Origin: Adiantum capillus-veneris
Lineage: Eukaryota; Streptophyta; Polypodiopsida; Polypodiales; Pteridaceae
Assembly (NCBI GenBank): GCA_014529385.2
Contig: CM043960.1
Coordinates: 75,239,910-75,303,909 of the forward strand
Direction: 5' to 3'
Length of the DNA: 64,000 bases
Position 1 is the stretch's first letter; each line of letters opens with the position of its first letter. Below are positions 1 to 11,309 of this stretch, one piece after another. The notes beneath the pieces are model-generated. The model ran no database searches. It was not told the origin of the DNA and saw only the letters and a program-made list of their open reading frames with translations. Position numbers and translations under genes: made by a program.

Positions 1-2
1 CA

Positions 3-122
3 ATTTGTAGCTTATTTGGTCGGCAAAGATTGAACGCCATTAACTCATCTATGAACCCTTTTGTATTACCCATGATACAATATGACCATAGCCTTGATGT
101 TTTCATCTTTGTGTTGTTTTGA
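3..122 (+). pseudogene. C-terminal fragment of the short ORF family seen twice in element B
   Basis: An open frame enters from the left edge and stops at 120-122. Its last 22 residues (NPFVLPMIQYDHSLDVFIFV then LF, stop) align without gaps to the C-termini of the ORFs at 43823-44035 and 44057-44275, with the shared pattern NP-hydrophobic-LP-I-Y...S-DV..F.LF followed by a stop. No start is visible, so the fragment is partial or decayed. It probably marks the remnant of a B-like retroelement lying mostly outside the window. The function of the family is unknown. Confidence 0.6.
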
Positions 123-461
123 TATTCTCTTTTGTGTTCTTTTCTTTTGTGTGTGTGAGTGCAAGAGAGAAAGAGTGGGGCTTCTTTGATTGCACTTCCT
201 TCCAAACCCTAGACGTCATGGCATCTATGGTTTAACTCCTTCATATAGTTTTTGGAGTTCTCTCACAAAATCTCACAACCAAAAGCCCGGTGCTTTCCCG
301 GCAAGATCACAAACTTCTCAACAATGTTGATGTTTTATATCTTCACACAAACCTTTGAAAGATTATTTTCCAACCCATGGCACCTTCATTGAGACTATCA
401 CGTTTTCAGCACAACTACAACAAATCCTTGCGACCCTTATCAATGTGTGTGCGTGCACACA

Positions 462-464
<3 letters not shown>
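123..464. other. Intergenic DNA, nothing recognised
   Basis: This stretch follows the ORF fragment. It contains short GT-rich and GA-rich runs but no coding frame or repeat boundary that I can support. Confidence 0.4.

Positions 465-552
<88 letters not shown>
465..552. repeat. (GA)44 microsatellite
   Basis: Uninterrupted GA dinucleotides run for 88 bases, preceded by a short alternating GT/AC stretch. All open frames across it (Arg-Glu or Ser-Leu repeats) are artefacts of the microsatellite. The absence of any interruption suggests a young or unstable locus. Confidence 0.97.
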
Positions 553-555
<3 letters not shown>

Positions 556-1311
556 GGGGCGGGGATCCCCCTCCATGGGTCGTTGCATGCATGTGTTGTC
601 TTCAACAGCCATGTGCAAAGATGGAGAGTAGTGATAGTTTGTCTTCCTCTCCCCCTAGCTTAGTGAGAATTGTTAATTAACTTGTCCCTACTTTTTGCTA
701 CCTCTAGCCATGAGCGCCAACGCAGATGGTTAGAGGTAGGGTTAGCTCTATTAAAACTCCCTCTCAATATATAGAGATGTGTGCATGGGATGGTTTCCTA
801 CAATGTTAAGATTCTCTTCTCTTCTTTGAGCCATTTTTATAGAGATGTGCTAAGGCTTTGGTCACGCAAGGCACATTTTTAAATTTTCACATACTAAATG
901 TGTTTTTGACATTCTAGATGGCTATTGAACCTTCAAAGTGGTCATGTGTATATTATCGAGGTTGGACTACTGCCACCTAGAGGTTGATGGAGCAAAGGTA
1001 GCCGGAGAAGTCAACGTGTCTATGCCCAACAGAGTTGTTAGTTTATAGTGTTGTGAATCAAACTCTTGTAGCTTTTTGCAGCTATGCCAATTTTGGCATA
1101 ATTAAAAAAGGCTATGCTTGGTAGAATTGAACTTGCTCAATAAGATGCGTGCAACCACATTGCGGGCTCAATTATCCACCCAAGTTACTTAGAATTGAGC
1201 CTTGCATGACCATAGCCTAAGTAGATCAACAATATAACTTATTTTCAGATAATGCAATCTATTTTTTGTTGAATATTATGGCTTTCAAAATTGGATCTTG
1301 GGTCTTCTAGG
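553..1311. other. Intergenic DNA, nothing recognised
   Basis: I see no credible coding frame, RNA gene or repeat boundary here. Confidence 0.4.
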
Positions 1312-1519
1312 TAGTGTTCGGGAAAATCCATTTTCCCAAACATACAAAATTCCTTTTCTTCAATTTGCCAATAGGAAATTTTTAAAAATTAGTCTTTTTT
1401 TCAAAACTATTTTTCTCTATTTTGGGGAAAAATTTATCCTCTTGCGCTTGCCCTCAACCAACATTTTTAAAATAAAAAATGGCACGATATTAACTGAAAC
1501 ACATTTTTCTCGAACACTA
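1312..1519. mobile_element. hAT-type MITE with 8-bp target duplication
   Basis: The left end reads TAGTGTTCGGGAAAA and the right end is its near-perfect reverse complement, TTTTCTCGAACACTA (one mismatch). The flanks are CTTCTAGG (1304-1311) and CTTCTGGG (1520-1527), an 8-bp direct duplication with one mismatch. Eight-bp duplications and TA-initial terminal repeats are typical of the hAT superfamily. At 208 bp with no transposase, this is a non-autonomous copy. The 81-codon open frame across it is incidental. Confidence 0.8.
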
Positions 1520-1527
1520 CTTCTGGG

Positions 1528-2329
1528 CATAAAAAAAATATAGGTTGGTCCTTCTACAACATAAACACACAAATTGGCTACCTATGAGTTTATTGCTACA
1601 TGAAAGGAAGCCTATGTTAGGGTTTTAGGACTCCTTACCCTTTCAAAAGAGAGTCATTGAGAAGTGGTACCCTTTTAATGACCACAAATCAAAAAGATCA
1701 GAAGACAATTTTTGTAACTTAGTAACATGTTTGAAGAAGAATATAAGCACGCAACATCTTTGGCAAGCAACAATACTAGAATTTATATCCGCAAGTCTTA
1801 CTGTTACATATGAAAACATTGAGTTTTAGAGATGAGTGAAGATATAAAAGACTCCTATTTTATAGAGTACTTAAATCCATTTCCAATGCTTCGGGGTGTT
1901 TGTGTTTTCTAAATCAGTAGGCAGACATCTTACATAGCATCTTAACATACTTCTAGTCTATTGACAAGATATGTGTTTTCAAAATTAGGTGGGAATCTTA
2001 ACGTGCTTCCCTTCTATTGACTAGGATCCTATGTTATTTCCATTCCTAAAAGGAATTTTTAACAACCACTTCTAATGAAAAACTCATGAAAATTCATGAT
2101 CTTCATACACCAAAAAAAAAAAAATTATAAGGACAAATGGGAGCCAGAAATCCTATTGCAGGAAGGTGGGGAGGAAGCAAGGTCGGAGGGTGCTCCTCTA
2201 GAGAATGTAAGAGAGGTAGCTCTAATCTTGAGCCTGGATCTTGATGTAAACTTCATTAGTGTATCAAAGAGTATTGTCTTCTTCCCTAAAATTGTTTCAC
2301 TTGATTTTGCCCTTACTCGGAGACTCCTT
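1528..2329. other. Intergenic DNA, possibly 5' part of retroelement C1
   Basis: An open frame from 2096 runs into the D1 LTR. Only its last ~24 residues (from about 2330) can be matched to the C2 copy near 19668. The remainder is not recognised. Confidence 0.3.
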
Positions 2330-2400
2330 GTTCTAATATTTATTGGCATTCTAGAGGCTTCTCAATTAATATATGATTTGGCTCTTGCCTCGGATGAAAA
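2330..2400 (+). mobile_element. Left piece of Penelope-like element C1
   Basis: The sequence encoding SQLIYDLALASDE matches the C2 copy at about 19695-19735 (SQLIHDLALASDK). The frame is cut by the D1 LTR at 2401 and resumes at 15080 with the continuation found in C2. This shows that D1 inserted into a pre-existing C element. Confidence 0.75.
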
Positions 2401-3061
2401 TGTAAGGTCCCCAAACCGCCGACACCAAAAACGGCATGGGACCATTGACAGGTCTTTAGGCCTACTAAAGTCAGAGTCCTTAAACAAGAAAAATTCCAGG
2501 GAATTCACCCTTACCATTGACAGTGGTTTAGGTTTATAGCCCTAGAAAGAGACCTAGTCCTGTCTCGCAGTGGAAACGGGACTACAAAAAAAAATTCTTA
2601 TTCCATCCCTATAACTTCATCATTCAAATTATGGTTTCCTTAGCCAACGCTTTGTCCCCCCTAACATATGTGAGGGCACAGCCATTGGTGGATTCCTCTT
2701 CCAAGAGAAGGAGTTTCTAAACGTTTTAGTGCGCGGGAATGGATAGTTACCTGACTAATCAGGTCCACCCGTCCATGATTGACAACCTTAGTCAATCCCC
2801 ACTTACCACCCCACACTCACACATGATTTCTGCGTTGTTTAATTACTATCACATTCTTTTCACAATTAAAACAATGATTCCTTTTAACTTTCACAACTGA
2901 ATTTCATTGAGACAACCCTTGAAAACAGTATTGAAGACATTCTTTCAGCAAACAAATATCTTTAGACTTAAGACAAGGTACTGTCATTCTGAAGTATCTC
3001 TGACCAGTATTGGCTTGTCTCAAGACCACCTATACAGGGGTGAAAAAACAGCACTCATTCC

Positions 3062-3071
3062 TTATTTATAA
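3062..3071 (-). promoter_or_regulatory. TATA box of D-family LTR
   Basis: On the minus strand it reads TTATAAATAA, preceded by a C/G-rich stretch. The same box recurs in the other LTR copies (11969-11978 minus, about 24511-24522 plus). Transcription from here would leave roughly 0.65 kb of R-U5 before the LTR end, so most of the LTR is U3. Confidence 0.6.
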
Positions 3072-3474
3072 AAACCGGGGTGGAAAAAGCCATCACCCAA
3101 AGTCCGGGCGTTTATACGCCAATCGGTTGCCCATACAACCAGGCGGTTCCTCTAGGATAAACTTGAAATCTTAAGTAATATCCACAAACACAATCAAGCA
3201 CGGGGTAAAGACTCCACCTACGCTGAGGAAACCAACTCATCCATGGTGGAATCGCCATCATTACTCATTACCTGAAGTAACCAAGGAATCAGAGGTGTCT
3301 TGCAACAAGATGTCTTTAGGATGGTCAAACATTTCTTTCCTAGGTCAGTCATAACCCAATCATTTCTTTCATATTTACATTCATTGCTCGTTAGTTTCTT
3401 GAAAGTTACCTTCCATTTACAACCAGTTTATCCTTCCTAACCCTTGCGTATGCAATGCTAACTTAAAATGAACG

Positions 3475-3672
3475 TTAAAAGATTTTAAGTGAACAAAATA
3501 GAAAATCCACCTGGGACTGCTCGTCCATGTGTTGTTGTGCTGGAGCCTGTAGACTTTCCTCCGTCGGCCTATGGCTAGGCTTAGTCTCATGGTCATTAGT
3601 GGCTTTATTTCTTTTGTTGCTAATACCCTCTTCCTCTGTAAGAGGATTTTCTCTGGTTCTCTTTGGATCCAT
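3475..3672 (-). CDS. Small ORF inside the D-family LTR (65 aa), unknown function
   Basis: It starts MDPKRTRENPLTEEE and is charged, Gln-rich and probably disordered. The same start (consensus MAPKRTRGNPLTEEE) recurs at 12591 (minus), 23898 (plus) and 63956 (plus), so it is a family feature. The copies at 12591 and 23898 are broken. It lies in U3 upstream of the TATA box and so would be present in genomic RNA only through the 3' LTR or from another promoter. It may be a relic of a gag N-terminus or an accessory ORF. No known domain is recognised. Confidence 0.4.
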   Translation of the reverse strand: MDPKRTRENPLTEEEGISNKRNKATNDHETKPSHRPTEESLQAPAQQHMDEQSQVDFLFCSLKIF

Positions 3673-4309
3673 ATCGACAGCCTTATAAAAAGACTTAATT
3701 GATTAGAGGTTTAATTGAATAATCTCTTTTTCTTCCCTTTTACCCAAAAATAAAGATTTTTGGAGTAAGTAGGTATCCTTGATAGTTAATTGGATGAGAT
3801 ATTCCTCATGTAACTTCCTTGTACTATAAGTAATTTCCCATAAGTACCATTTAATTAGGGAAGCTATTTAACTAGGTTTCTCCTTAGTCTATATTCCATG
3901 AATATTTTATATTTAACGTTAGAAAATTCTAATTCCTATCGGCTAATGCATTACTCACCTTAAATGTAATTTGATATGTTCTATCTTTAGGGATTTTCAT
4001 AAATTTCATTTATAATCTTTCCCTCATATACTTATGGTCCAATTTAGGCAAAATCTTGTTGATAGTAATTTGTTATACCAATCATTTATGATGAGGTAGT
4101 TTTTCCAACCTTCAATAGTGATTTTTGACCTCAGGTATTTATTTGGTAATTAGATAAATTCATTTATTAATTTTCTTTCTCTATTTTATACGCAAAATTG
4201 GCTACTTTTAATGAAGATAAGCATTTGAACTATTTATTTGAGGCTAGGATATTTATCACGCATTTCTCAAGGTGTATTCTACCTCTAATAATTATATCAA
4301 AGGTTTTTG

Positions 4310-5290
4310 GATTAATTTACTATTTTCTCTCTTTTATTTTTCCCTAAAAATAATATAATTTTACTAACATAACTAGGTAAACTAACTATTTGAGGTTACA
4401 ATAATTATCATGGTTTACCTAAGATGTGATTAATGTCTCATAATTATCTTAAAGCATTTTGAGTCAATTTGCTATTTTTTTCCTTTTAATTTGTTCTAGA
4501 AATAGTGTAGTTCTGCTTAAATAATTAGGTAAACTAATTATCTGAAGTTAACATAATTATCATGGATTTCCTAAGATATAATTAACCTCTGATAAATAAC
4601 TCAAAGCATTTTGAATCAATTTGTTATTTTTCCCCTTTTAATTTATTCTAAAAACATTGTAATTCTGCTAAGATAATTAAGTAAACTATTTATCTAAGGT
4701 TAACATAATTATCACAAGTTTTTTAAGATATAATTAACCTCTTATAAATAACTCAAAACATTTTGAATCAATTTGTTATTTTTCCTTCTTTTAATTTGTC
4801 CTCAAATTAGTGTAATTCTGCTAAGATAATTAGGTAAACTAATTATTTAAGATTAACATAATTATCACGGCTTGCTTAAGATGTGAATAACCTTTAATAA
4901 ATAACTCAAAGCATTTTGAGTTATTTTGCTATTTTACCTTATTTAATTTGTCCTGAAATCAGTCTAATTCTACTAAGATAATTAGGTAAATTAATTATTT
5001 GAGGTTAACATAATTATCACGAGTTTTTTAAGATGTGATTCACCTCTGATAAATAACTCAAAGCATTTTGAATCAATTTCCTAATTTTCCTCTTTTAATT
5101 TGTCCTAAAAACAATGTAATTCAGTAAAAATAATTAGGTAAACTAATTATCTGAGGTTAACAAAATTATCACGGATTTTCTAAGATATGATTAACCTTTG
5201 ATAAATAACTCAAAGCATTTTGAGTCAATTTGTTTATTTTTCCCTTTAGTTTTCTCTCAAAAATAGTGTAATTTTGCTTAATTAATTATA
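4310..5290. repeat. AT-rich tandem array within the D LTR, ~152-bp period
   Basis: The unit contains GATAATTAGGTAAACTAATT, then AACATAATTATCAC, then CTCAAAGCATTTTGAATCAA. Copies recur near 4370, 4521, 4672, 4824, 4977 and 5131. The same array is present in the other D LTRs (about 13250-14210, 22200-23250 and 62200-63290), so it predates their spread. Confidence 0.8.
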
Positions 5291-6189
5291 AAAATTACTC
5301 ACATTTTGTAAGATAATTTTTCTAGCTTAATGACAGTCTAACACAGCTCTGATAAATATCTGAACTTAATCTAAGCTTAATTAGTATAATTCCCATTAAT
5401 TTATAGTTAATATAGATAATTTCAGTCCTAATATGATATACTAATTAATTAGCTTAATATCCCTAAGACTAATTACAATAATCAGCAGAGAATATTTAAT
5501 TAAGAGAGGAATTTTTAGTATACATAGGATTAATCTTTAATTTATTAAGAAAATAGGTTAACCTAGCTTTGCTAATTAAGAATGATTAGGCTAATTACCG
5601 TTTAATTAACCAACTAGAGCTTGATCTCTAGTGATTTCTGCATAGCGGTCTCTCTACATGAGAGAGTGTGTACCAAGGCTCCGAGTCTAAATTTTTATGA
5701 AGAAAAGGGGGGTCTTTATATAGTTTTTCTAGGCCCCGAGCTGTTCCTAGCAGGTCGTGACACCTCAAGCACGCCCACAGCTTCAAGGTAGCGCCAACTG
5801 CTATTGTTTCTGTCTCTGGCAGGTTCCCCACATCTCCACACTGCCCCCTCAGCTTCCAAAATCAATTTTGGTTGATTTTACTGATTTTTAATGAAAATTG
5901 GAATATCATTTAATTCTAGAACCTTAGGATAAGAAAGTCTTTGTTAATAATAATTACTGAAACCATCCAATTTTTATTAACTAATTGAATTCCTAGTGTA
6001 ACCTTTCAAGGCCCGTAGCTTTTCTAGACTTTATTGGATTCTGATTCTGAAAATTACCAACCATAGTAAAGCTCTGGTTATGATTCCAAAAATACTAATA
6101 TCAGCCATGATTGAATCATTCAGTGGTTTTCAAGTTAATTTTATAAGCTTTGTATAATTTTTAAGGTTTCAGAAACTGGAAACCTTACA

Positions 6190-6203
6190 ATCACCCCAAC
6201 TTA
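6190..6203 (-). promoter_or_regulatory. Polypurine tract of D1
   Basis: On the minus strand, AAGTTGGGGTGAT directly precedes the 3' LTR start TGTAAGG. This is the expected place and composition for the plus-strand DNA primer. Confidence 0.75.
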
Positions 6204-6224
6204 AGGATTTGAGATGTCCTCATC

Positions 6225-9200
6225 TCAACCAAAATTGGGGAAATCTTTGTGAAGTGATACTTCATCCTCGTAGGTAGCGTCTTCAGTGGGGTAATCCTTC
6301 CATTTTACTAAATGTTCCCTGATAACTCTGTTTCGTAGACTCCTTTCCCTAGTGTTGAGAATACAATCTGGTTGGAGTTCAAGAATTCCCTGCTTCTGCA
6401 TCACAATTTGTTCGTCATCTAGAGTGTGATTGAGATTTGGGATGTAGGGTTTTAGAAGAATGATATGGAATACCTTATGGACCTTGAGGTGCTTAGGTAG
6501 TTTTAGTTTGTAAGCTTGATCTCACTGATTACTTTAATCACTTCATAAGGTCCACAATATCTGGGGCTTAGCTTTTTGTATTTTCCCAAGGATAAAGTGC
6601 TTCTCTTTGGCCATACCCTAAAGAATACTTTATCTCCTTGTTTGAAAAACCGATCATGCCGTTTTTTATGAGCATATTGTTTTTGGCGGTCCTTGGTTGC
6701 CTGAATGTCTTGTCTTATGGCTTTTGTTTGGGCATCCATCTCCTCCAGCATTTGCTTTGAAGCTTCCACTCTTGTAGTAGGGTCAGAAAAGTTTATGGGT
6801 GATATACATTCATGCCCATAAAGAGCATTAAATGGTGACATCCCAATGCTTTTATGAAAGGATGAGTTATAGGCAAATTCCACCAGAGGAAGAAATTGTA
6901 TCCATTTCCGGGGTTGTCTACTCCAGTAGGCTCTAAGGATGTCTTCAATAACTTGATTCACTCTTTCCGTCCGGCCATTTGTCAGAGGCTGATAGGATGT
7001 ACTGAAACATAGCTGGGTACCTAAGGATTCAAATGAAGCTTTCCAAAAAATTTGAAGTGAATTTTGCATCTCTATCATTGACTATTCTCTTAGGAAGTCC
7101 GTGTAATCTGAAGATCTCTTTGATAAATAGACGGCTTATGTCTGATGCAGTGTAAGTTGTTTTTACAGGCATCAAATGGGATACTTTAGTCAGCATATCC
7201 ACTACCACCATAATGGAGTCATAACCCCCTTGAACAGTGGGAAGGCCTGTTACAAAGTCCATGCTAATGAGTTCCCACTTCATTTGAGGAATGTCCAGAG
7301 GTTGAAGTTTTCCTAGCATCATTACTCGTTCACCTTAATCCTTTGACAGGAAATACATTTTCTGATGTGGCAAAGTATATCTCCTTTCATTCCTGGCCAG
7401 AAATAACTTTTGCTTATGGCATTAAGGGTCTTTGCATAACCAAGATGGCTGGCAACTGGAGCGTTGTGTCCTTCATAAAGGATTAACTCCTTTAATGTTG
7501 GATTCTTAGGAATGTAAAGCCGATACTTATAACAGAGAAGTCCATCCTCAAATGAATAATCCTTGATTCTGTCTCTCTTTCACTTTTAGGTCCTGTTGAT
7601 TAGAAGTTTTTTATAATCCTTATCTTCCAAGGAAGCTTCCTTAATCTTGTTTAGGATTGGATTGTCAACTGTGGAAATAGCCCCAAGAAAACCTTACGGC
7701 TAAGAGCGTCAGCAACCACATTCTCTTCTTTGGTTTATATTTTATTTCAAAATCATATTCTTGCAAGAGTTCTATCCATCTTCCCTGCCTCATGTTGAGT
7801 GCTGCTTGTGAAAAAATCCATTTTAAACTCTATTGATCGGTGATTAACTGGAACTTCCCTCTTAGAAGATAGTGCCTCCAGAGTTTTAGAGCATGGATGA
7901 GAGCTAGGAGTTCCAAATCATGAGTTGGATAATTCAACTCGTGGATTCTTAATTTTTGAGAAGTAAAGGCGACTGGTCTGCCTTCTTGGTTTAAGACTCC
8001 TCCTATAGCAAGACTGTTGGCATCTATTACTACTTCAAACTCTTGAGTGAAGTCAGGAAGTTTGAGTATAGGGACTGATGTGAGATTTTGTTTTAGTTTG
8101 AGGAAACAATCCTCCTGTTCTTTTTCCCATGTAAGTTTGGTTGTCTTTTTAAGTAGCTGCATCAAGGGTGCGGCGATGACTGCATAATCTTTGACGAAGA
8201 TTCTATACCATCCTGTAATGCCCAAAAATCCTCGAATCTTACTGACTGTTTTGGGTTGTGGCCAGTCTATTATATCCTTAATCTTGGCGGGGTATACTGG
8301 AATTCCTTCAGGGTTTATTATAGAACCAAGATAACTAACTTCAGACGTGAAAACACACATTTACTCATCTCGGCATATAACTGATGTTGGCGTAGAAGAT
8401 TAGTACTTTACGTGCATGGCCTTCATGCTCTTTTTAATATTTGGAATATACCAGGATATCGTCGAAAAACACCAACACAAAATCATCCAGATATTCTCTG
8501 AATATATCATGCATGAGACGGTTAAAAGTAGCTGGAGAATTCGTAAGACCAAAAGGCATCACGATGAACTCATAATGCCCATAACGGGTGTTGAAAGCAG
8601 TTTTATAAATATCTGCCTCCTTAATCCGGATTTGATGGTAACCTGATCTAAGATCAATTTTTGTGAATACCTTGGCTCCATGTAATCTATCAAGAAATTC
8701 ATCGATGCGAGGAATAGGATACTTATTCTTTACCGATGCCTGGTTAAGTCCCCTATAATCGATGCAGAGACGTAAAGATCCATCCTTCTTATTTTGGAAT
8801 AGAACAGGCGCTATGAAATGCTTGGTCTTATGAATCCTTGTTCAATAAGCTAACGAAGCTGTTCTTTTAATTCTATAGCTTCAGGGAGGGACATTTTGTA
8901 GGGTCTTTTTGAAATTGGTTCACTATCTGGAAAGGTTTCTATTTCGTGGTCTATATCCTTTGGAGGAGGTAAATTTGAGAGATCTTCCGAAAATATATCC
9001 GAAAACTCTTAAAGCCAATTTGGAGTTGTGTTGTCCCTTGAATCATCTGCCTTATTAAGTTTTACTACAAAGATCTGTTTCCCCTTGCGTAACCCCTTCA
9101 GAAGTTGACTAGCCTTAACTAAATGAGCCTTAGGCTTCCCATTTGATCCTTGTACTAATGTTTCTTCACCTAAGTGATTTTTGAAGGTTAAGTTCCCTTG

Positions 9201-9480
9201 AGCAGAGTGAATTTGGGCTAGAGTTTTTATTAACCAATCCATTCCTAGAATACCATCATAGATTCCTACTGGTAGAGTCCAAAAGTAAGATGAATTAAGG
9301 GTTCCTCCTAGTTCAAACTCAACTTCCCGAGCTGTAAATTGAGATAGAACCTCTTTCCCATTTGCTAGTTCTACCACTAATTTCTTGGTGGGATATTGGT
9401 TCAATTTAAGTTTCCTTAAACATTTAGGGGAGAGAAAAGAGTGTTGCTGCCACAATCTATAAGTAGTTCAAATTTTTTAC
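6225..9480 (-). pseudogene. D1 pol: protease, RT, RNase H, integrase, chromodomain (decayed)
   Basis: Reading down the minus strand, a protease fragment comes first (LIDCGSN near 9460-9440, then ILGMDWL near 9240). RT follows with its catalytic box [10 protein letters not shown] at about 8476-8447. The RT connection and RNase H occupy 8360-7830 (VIDANSLAIGGVL; HDLELLALIHALKLWRHYL). Integrase has a zinc-binding half (CHIRKCISCQ near 7370) and a core with MDFVTGLP, VNDRD and the YQPLTNGRTERVNQ region (7322-6503). The tail from about 6512 to the stop at 6225-6227 contains REHLVKWKDYPTEDATYE, a chromodomain that in relatives guides integration to heterochromatin. At least five frameshifts or stops separate these blocks, so no polyprotein can be made. 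Confidence 0.88.
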
Positions 9481-9499
9481 CTTCTCTATTTGTGCAGTG

Positions 9500-10450
9500 G
9501 TTTGGATGACAACATACTGTTACTGAGCTCCAGGGTTATCAATGGCGGCAAAAAGAGTAGCTATTTCATCTTCCTCATCCAGCAAGGTTGGCTCTCCTAC
9601 TGCAACATAAGCTCTGGTCCTCTACCTCTTCCTCTGCCTCGTCCTCAATTTTCTCTATCTCTTTGATTATTTCCTTGTCCTATCCGAGTCTAAGGAGTGG
9701 TTCCGACGGCAACTCTAGGATTTTGCCCCTCGGGGAATTGACTCCTGTAGTGTCCCATTCTATTGCATCCATAGCATCTGATGTTTGGAAAAATTCTGCT
9801 CTATAGTGGCTGCAGCTGACACTTCCCTTCGTTGATTTCCTTGGTTGTAATTTCCCCTTGCTCTTCCTCTAAAGTTATTGTAGTTGTAATAGCTCCTTGT
9901 AGGGGGGTTTCCTTCAGCTGCAAGTGGTTTAGCTCTTAGAAGAGCATCTTGAATAGATATGGGTCTCATAGCTTCCAAGCGCGTACTTAAAGGTTTGTTT
10001 AGACCCTGACAAAAACAAGCAATCTGTTGTTCCATAGTCATTGGTGGTGCATAACGTCGTAAAGACACATATTTGGTGTAGTACTCTTCCAAAGTAAGCC
10101 CTAACTGTTTGAGTGCGTAGAATTCATTCATTTTAATAGCTTTGTGATTTGGAGAAAGATATCTTTCTTTCACTGCCTACTTCATTCTTTCCCAGGAGGG
10201 ACTAATGGAAGGATTATCTCTACAGTATTGTTTCCACCAGAGTTTTTAATCTCCGGTGAGTCAAAACATTCCTAACATTGCCTGATTTTTCGAAGCAGTT
10301 CCTGCTTTCAAGAAATAATCATCCATGGCATCGAGCCAAGCTTCGGCATCACGTTCTAAGTTGGTTCCCTCTCCCTTGAAAGTTGGGAGTTGAACTTGTT
10401 TTAACAGTAGTTTCTTTTCCTGGGTGGGAGTGTAGAGGCTTTTTGCATTT
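9500..10450 (-). pseudogene. D1 gag (nucleocapsid-capsid), decayed
   Basis: The best open part is 10173-9760 minus. It includes LGLTLEEYYTKYVSLRRYAP and IACFCQGLNKPLSTRLEAM, typical of the plant retrotransposon gag domain, then an RG/YN-rich basic linker. A zinc knuckle CYGCNRMGHYRSQF follows in another frame near 9780-9735. Its last Cys is replaced by Phe, so the C-X2-C-X4-H-X4-C motif is broken. The N-terminal capsid part, up to about 10450, is present in shifted frames (for example WLDAMDDYFLKAG). Confidence 0.8.
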
Positions 10451-10709
10451 CCTTGAGTTTTTAATTAATGAAAATCTTTTAGTGATAACACTACTTTTGT
10501 TTTGTCATGCAAGTTTTCTACCCTATACACTTTTAAAATTTTGAATGAAAACAGAAATCTAGCAATCACTATCACCAACTCAATTACACAAAGCATGTCA
10601 TAAAACCATGGTATATACAAGAGTTAATACAACACTGACTCATACTATGTACAAGATGGACTCATACTATATACAAGATGGACTCATGCTATATACAATG
10701 TGTAACTCT

Positions 10710-11258
10710 CTATATCAAAATCCTCTTCACCACTAGTGGGTCTGACAGGGGATCAAAAAATATGACATCTTTTGGTCCCCTAAAATTTGGGCCTACCCTC
10801 ATGGGTCTGATCCTAATTGGGTATATTACTTTGGATACTTGATCATATACCCACTGATTTTGGGACACTTCTACCCCATCTATATTAACGGTATGATCTG
10901 GATCTTCAGTCCCACTGAAAAAGAAAACTTCGATGGTCGGAAGTGTTTCTACCCACTTGAGTCTTTTCAGATTGAGTGCCAACCCTTCTACCTGTCCCGT
11001 TTCAATCAGGAAAATTCCGCCAAACTGTGACTTGTTGATTCCCCATGTAGGAGGATGGGAAAACATTACATCCAATAATTGCATGATGCTCTTGCAAAAT
11101 ACAAAGTTATTGGAGCTGCAAACAGCCTCGAAGATGATGTTGAAAATCACAAACATTCGGTAAGCTTGACGGATATTTTCTTGTATTGAAAGGGAACTTC
11201 TCATTTCACAATATACCATAATTAAAAATGCAATATAACGTGTGCCTATTTTTTTCAA
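10710..11258 (-). CDS. D1 first ORF between primer site and gag (182 aa), unknown
   Basis: This single uninterrupted minus-strand frame begins about 35 bp inside the primer site and ends ~260 bp before the gag-like region. It contains HPPTWGINKSQFGGIFLIET and a Pro/Arg-rich end (IYPIRIRPMRVGPNFRGPKD). No family is recognised and no membrane segment is obvious beyond a hydrophobic N-terminal patch. It is intact while gag and pol are broken, which suggests constraint or chance. The first Met choice is uncertain. It could be an accessory ORF or a captured fragment. Confidence 0.4.
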   Translation of the reverse strand: MKKIGTRYIAFLIMVYCEMRSSLSIQENIRQAYRMFVIFNIIFEAVCSSNNFVFCKSIMQLLDVMFSHPPTWGINKSQFGGIFLIETGQVEGLALNLKRLKWVETLPTIEVFFFSGTEDPDHTVNIDGVEVSQNQWVYDQVSKVIYPIRIRPMRVGPNFRGPKDVIFFDPLSDPLVVKRILI

Positions 11259-11291
11259 TTTTTACCCTCCTAAGGTCTAGACCTTATTAAA

Positions 11292-11307
11292 CCTGGCTCT
11301 GATACCA
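11292..11307 (-). promoter_or_regulatory. Primer binding site, initiator tRNA-Met type
   Basis: On the minus strand it reads TGGTATCAGAGCCAGG, two bases after the 5' LTR end. This matches the 3' end of plant initiator tRNA-Met, the usual primer of Del/Tekay elements. Confidence 0.9.
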
Positions 11308-11309
11308 CT

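Larger units (their letters stand above)
2401..6189 (-). repeat. D1 3' LTR (3,789 bp)
   Basis: In element orientation the LTR starts TGTAAGGTTTCC and ends GGGGACCTTACA. It matches 11310-15079 along its length, with many scattered differences and small indels, so the insertion is not recent. It contains a TATA box (3062-3071), a small ORF (3475-3672) and an AT-rich tandem array (about 4310-5290). Confidence 0.9.

Noticed and set aside
355-680. Open frames on both strands across the GA microsatellite
   Set aside because: They consist of Arg-Glu or Ser-Leu repeats produced by the dinucleotide run and have no flanking protein-like sequence.
1298-1543. 81-codon plus-strand frame
   Set aside because: It spans a MITE from end to end; the reading frame is incidental.
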